6,915 nt of DNA from an uncultured Sphingomonas sp. (lineage in GTDB: Bacteria > Pseudomonadota > Alphaproteobacteria > Sphingomonadales > Sphingomonadaceae). This document shows positions 5,456-6,915 of this stretch, in pieces. The position numbers and the translations under genes were made by a program. The stretch's first letter is position 1, and every line of letters begins with the position of its first letter. The notes below the pieces were generated by a model. It had not been told where the DNA came from. It was given only the letters and a program-made list of their open reading frames with translations, and did no database searches. The stretch spans positions 1 to 6,915 of the forward strand of contig CADCWB010000219.1 of assembly GCA_902806295.1 (NCBI GenBank), read 5' to 3'.

Positions 5456-5632
5456 ATGGAACTCGCACCGCGTTACCGGGCCGAGCGGCATCGCCGTCAG
5501 GCGAGAGAAAGCCTTGCTTTGGCGATGGAGGCTCACGAACAGCGTTCGCTGGCGCTGCTGATCGATACGGCGATTGAGAGCAACCGGTTGGCGCGGGAAG
5601 CTGCCCGTCAGGCCGATGAACCTAACCGTTGA
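5456..5632 (+). CDS. Possible small hydrophilic helical protein
   Basis: Unrecognised. A 58-codon plus-strand ORF, divergent from trpL with 79 bases between. The product is strongly charged and almost certainly helical, with many Arg, Glu and Ala residues (for example YRAERHRRQARESLALAM near the start and ESNRLAREAARQADEPNR at the end), no signal peptide and no membrane segment. Small proteins of this general look are common in sphingomonads, which is the main reason to list it. Against it, AGGA stands only one base from the ATG, closer than a working Shine-Dalgarno, and a stop codon lies two codons upstream, so no earlier start exists. The third codon position is GC-biased (about two thirds), but less than in the clear genes. 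It could be a real gene or chance. Confidence 0.45.
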   Translation: MELAPRYRAERHRRQARESLALAMEAHEQRSLALLIDTAIESNRLAREAARQADEPNR

Positions 5633-5694
5633 AACTCGTTGGGCTGAGGCGCACCCGGGCAGGTCGGGCGGCCGGTTAGAAGTTATGGCGACGC

Positions 5695-6099
5695 TTACTG
5701 GCTGACGCTGCGAATGGCGATCGCCACTGGCGCGATGCTGCTGGTGCCGGTGGCGGCGAGTTGCCGGGCCCGTTCAACGGCCAGCGCCATTTGTGGACGA
5801 GCTCCGCTCCACGCGAAGTCGAGACATTCGGACCGAAGTTGATTGGTACCGCGGCTTTCGAGTGGCGCGCAAACGTAACGCACTGCACGCGATACCCGTC
5901 CTTCCAACCGCTTCCGCCCAGCCTGATCGGCCAGGTTCAGGTCGGCATGCTTGACGCTGCGGGTAAGAACGTCCGGGTCTGGTGCGGCATAAATCGTGAT
6001 GTCCTTGGCCTCCGCCGCGCTCGCCGCGGCAACCACCGCAGTGGTTGCAGCGAGCACCGCCGCCGAAGCGGCGAACAGATGCTTGGCTAAACTAGACAT
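5695..6099 (-). CDS. UrcA family exported protein
   Basis: The role of the UrcA family is not known; members are small secreted or periplasmic proteins common in sphingomonads and caulobacters. The 134-residue product begins with a typical signal peptide: Lys6, a hydrophobic Ala/Val stretch (about 8-29) and a likely cleavage after AEA at 29-31. The mature part carries the family pattern VKHADLNLADQAGRKRLEGR (49-68), then AVRYVC with Cys77 and a second Cys at 92, probably a disulphide, and GARPQMALAVERAR (99-112). The ATG start is supported by AGGAG six bases upstream. That site lies inside the 3' arm of a long hairpin (6104-6149), so translation may be restrained. No operon partner is visible. 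The family match is from recognised motifs. Confidence 0.85.
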   Translation of the reverse strand: MSSLAKHLFAASAAVLAATTAVVAAASAAEAKDITIYAAPDPDVLTRSVKHADLNLADQAGRKRLEGRVSRAVRYVCAPLESRGTNQLRSECLDFAWSGARPQMALAVERARQLAATGTSSIAPVAIAIRSVSQ

Positions 6100-6103
6100 G
6101 ATG

Positions 6104-6149
6104 AACTCCTGTTGCTCGTTCCCGCGACCATCGGGGAACGTCAGGAGTT
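6104..6149 (-). promoter_or_regulatory. Hairpin masking the ribosome binding site of the UrcA gene
   Basis: In the minus-strand mRNA, AACTCCTG pairs with CAGGAGTT (8 bp) and CGTTCCC pairs with GGGAACG (7 bp), separated by a 1x5 internal loop and closed by a 10-nt loop. The 3' arm contains the whole Shine-Dalgarno AGGAG, and the start codon follows the stem by four bases. The pairing is perfect in both stems and is seen directly. It could act as a translational switch (temperature, small RNA or protein binding), or at DNA level as an operator; both roles are inference. Confidence 0.6.
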
Positions 6150-6292
6150 ATGAGCCGGGTTGGTCAGCGGCGCAGCGACCGTTCGTTGGCGCACAGCGGT
6201 GCGGGTCGGCTGAAGGACAAAGGAAGCTCTGATGTCGACGAAGGCTGCATCCATGTCGACGGATGAAGGTACGAACGGCAGCGAAGCATATC

Positions 6293-6317
6293 AACACCGA
6301 CGAACGGGGGGTGTTCC
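6293..6317 (-). promoter_or_regulatory. Possible EcfG-type (general stress) promoter
   Basis: On the minus strand GGAAC (6313-6317) is followed after 16 bases by TGTT (6293-6296). The alphaproteobacterial general-stress sigma factor EcfG recognises GGAAC, 16-17 bases, then CGTT, so one -10 base differs. It would read toward the UrcA gene with a leader of about 190 nt containing the masking hairpin. Short motifs like this arise by chance, so the call is weak. Confidence 0.28.
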
Positions 6318-6330
6318 GTTAGCGGACAAG

Positions 6331-6367
6331 GCAAGTCCCCCAAAAGGCCTGCTCCCGGGGGACTTGC
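6331..6367 (-). terminator. Perfect 11-bp inverted repeat after the 6385-6906 gene (terminator-like, no U-run)
   Basis: GCAAGTCCCCC (6331-6341) and GGGGGACTTGC (6357-6367) form an uninterrupted 11-bp stem with a 15-nt loop. It begins 18 nt after the stop of the minus-strand gene at 6385, a normal spot for a terminator, but neither strand has a T-run after it. It may be a U-less terminator or a 3'-end stabilising stem. A short unrelated pairing, AACGG/CCGTT, lies just beyond it. Confidence 0.5.
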
Positions 6368-6384
6368 GATGAGGTGATCGTCGA

Positions 6385-6906
6385 TCAGAAGCTGCTGGTG
6401 CCGCCGCCGCCGGTGCTCATCTCATTGTGGCGCTGGCCGCCGCCCATCGGGCTTTGTCCGAATTGACTCATCGATGGATCGTTCTGCTGCGCGCCGGTCG
6501 AGGTGCCGGACGTGTAGGCGCTGCCGCCTTCACGATCGTTCATGCTGCCGCGACGCTGCATGTCGTCGTCGCTCAGTCCCTGGCTGCCCATCGAGGACTG
6601 CGGGTCCTGCGAGCTGCCACCGCCGAATTGACTGAAGGCACTGCCCGACTCGCTGCCGCCACTGCCGCCCATGCCTTCGCGGTTCATCAACTGATCGTGG
6701 AGCAGCATCTTGGCTTGATCCGCCAATTGGCGCTGCTGCTGCATCGCCTGCTGGAAGAAGCTCTGCAGCTGCTGGTCGCGCGAGGCGTCCTGCAGGTACG
6801 TTTGGCAATTCTCGACGCCCTGAAGCGCATGGTAAAGCACGGCCACGATATCGTAGGTGCTGTCGCGGGTTCCGGTATTGGCGCTGCCGCCCTGGCTCTG
6901 GTCCAT
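6385..6906 (-). CDS. Helical protein with Gly/Ser/Gln-rich tail, function unknown
   Basis: Not recognised with certainty. The visible product has 173 residues. After a short polar start, residues 16-73 are predicted from pattern to form two amphipathic helices (TYDIVAVLYHALQGVENC, then QSFFQQAMQQQRQLADQAKM), like half of a ferritin-like four-helix bundle; such hydrophilic proteins are often stress-linked in sphingomonads. Residues 75-173 are low complexity, rich in Gly, Ser, Gln, Met and Asp, without a signal peptide or membrane segment. The start is uncertain: ATG at 6906 has no Shine-Dalgarno in the nine remaining bases, and the frame stays open to the window edge, so the true start may lie beyond it. 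Its codons look normal for the region. It stands alone, with an 11-bp inverted repeat after its stop. Confidence 0.8.
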   Translation of the reverse strand: MDQSQGGSANTGTRDSTYDIVAVLYHALQGVENCQTYLQDASRDQQLQSFFQQAMQQQRQLADQAKMLLHDQLMNREGMGGSGGSESGSAFSQFGGGSSQDPQSSMGSQGLSDDDMQRRGSMNDREGGSAYTSGTSTGAQQNDPSMSQFGQSPMGGGQRHNEMSTGGGGTSSF

Positions 6907-6915
6907 CTGAACACT

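Noticed and set aside
6232..6372. Plus-strand ORF of 46 codons with a good AGGA site and an internal direct repeat ATGTCGACG (6232-6240 and 6253-6261).
   Set aside because: Its last third runs through the 11-bp inverted repeat that probably ends the neighbouring gene, the peptide shows no family features, and it lies in the likely promoter region of the UrcA gene. The spacing of the site is good, so a homolog search could revive it.

Overview
The window looks like chromosomal DNA from a high-GC alphaproteobacterium of the Sphingomonas type. The basis is the style of the L10 and L7/L12 proteins, a UrcA-family secreted protein, and two hydrophilic proteins of the kind common in sphingomonads. 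This placement is inference from recognition; no search was run. Almost all genes lie on the minus strand. No mobile element, CRISPR array, tRNA or rRNA was recognised.

Left part (1-1500). The minus-strand ribosomal operon rplJ-rplL (L10, L7/L12) ends in an intrinsic terminator at 154-182. Its long leader carries a candidate promoter (1470-1497), a nested stem-loop resembling the L10-binding leader (1389-1440) and, unexpectedly, a hairpin plus U-run typical of a terminator (1242-1268) between that element and rplJ. Neither rplK/rplA nor rpoB is adjacent inside the window. Positions 1-150 contain only small hairpins and no recognisable gene.

Middle (1574-5376). A plus-strand gene for a hydrophilic, Gly/Arg-rich protein meets the trp cluster tail to tail, and both stop codons are read from one CTAG tetramer. 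The minus-strand cluster is aroF-trpE-trpG: a Thermotoga-type DAHP synthase and the two anthranilate synthase subunits. The genes overlap by GTGA and ATGA, so translation is probably coupled. Upstream of aroF lies a 32-codon leader ORF, trpL, with Trp codons 19, 20 and 22, followed by a strong hairpin and a T6 run. This is the layout of a tryptophan attenuator, here placed in front of the first enzyme of the shikimate pathway. TrpE is of the enteric type and departs from the classical Trp feedback-site motifs. The cluster would draw carbon into aromatic synthesis and commit chorismate to anthranilate when charged tRNA-Trp is scarce.

Right part (5456-6915). This holds a possible 58-codon plus-strand gene, a UrcA-family exported protein whose Shine-Dalgarno sequence is locked in a long hairpin, and a helical plus Gly/Ser/Gln-rich protein that reaches the window edge and is followed by an 11-bp perfect inverted repeat.

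The most notable items are the aroF-trpE-trpG attenuator, the terminator-like element in the rplJ leader, the masked ribosome binding site of the UrcA gene, and a synonymous duplicate of the rplJ C-terminal codons just downstream of its stop.
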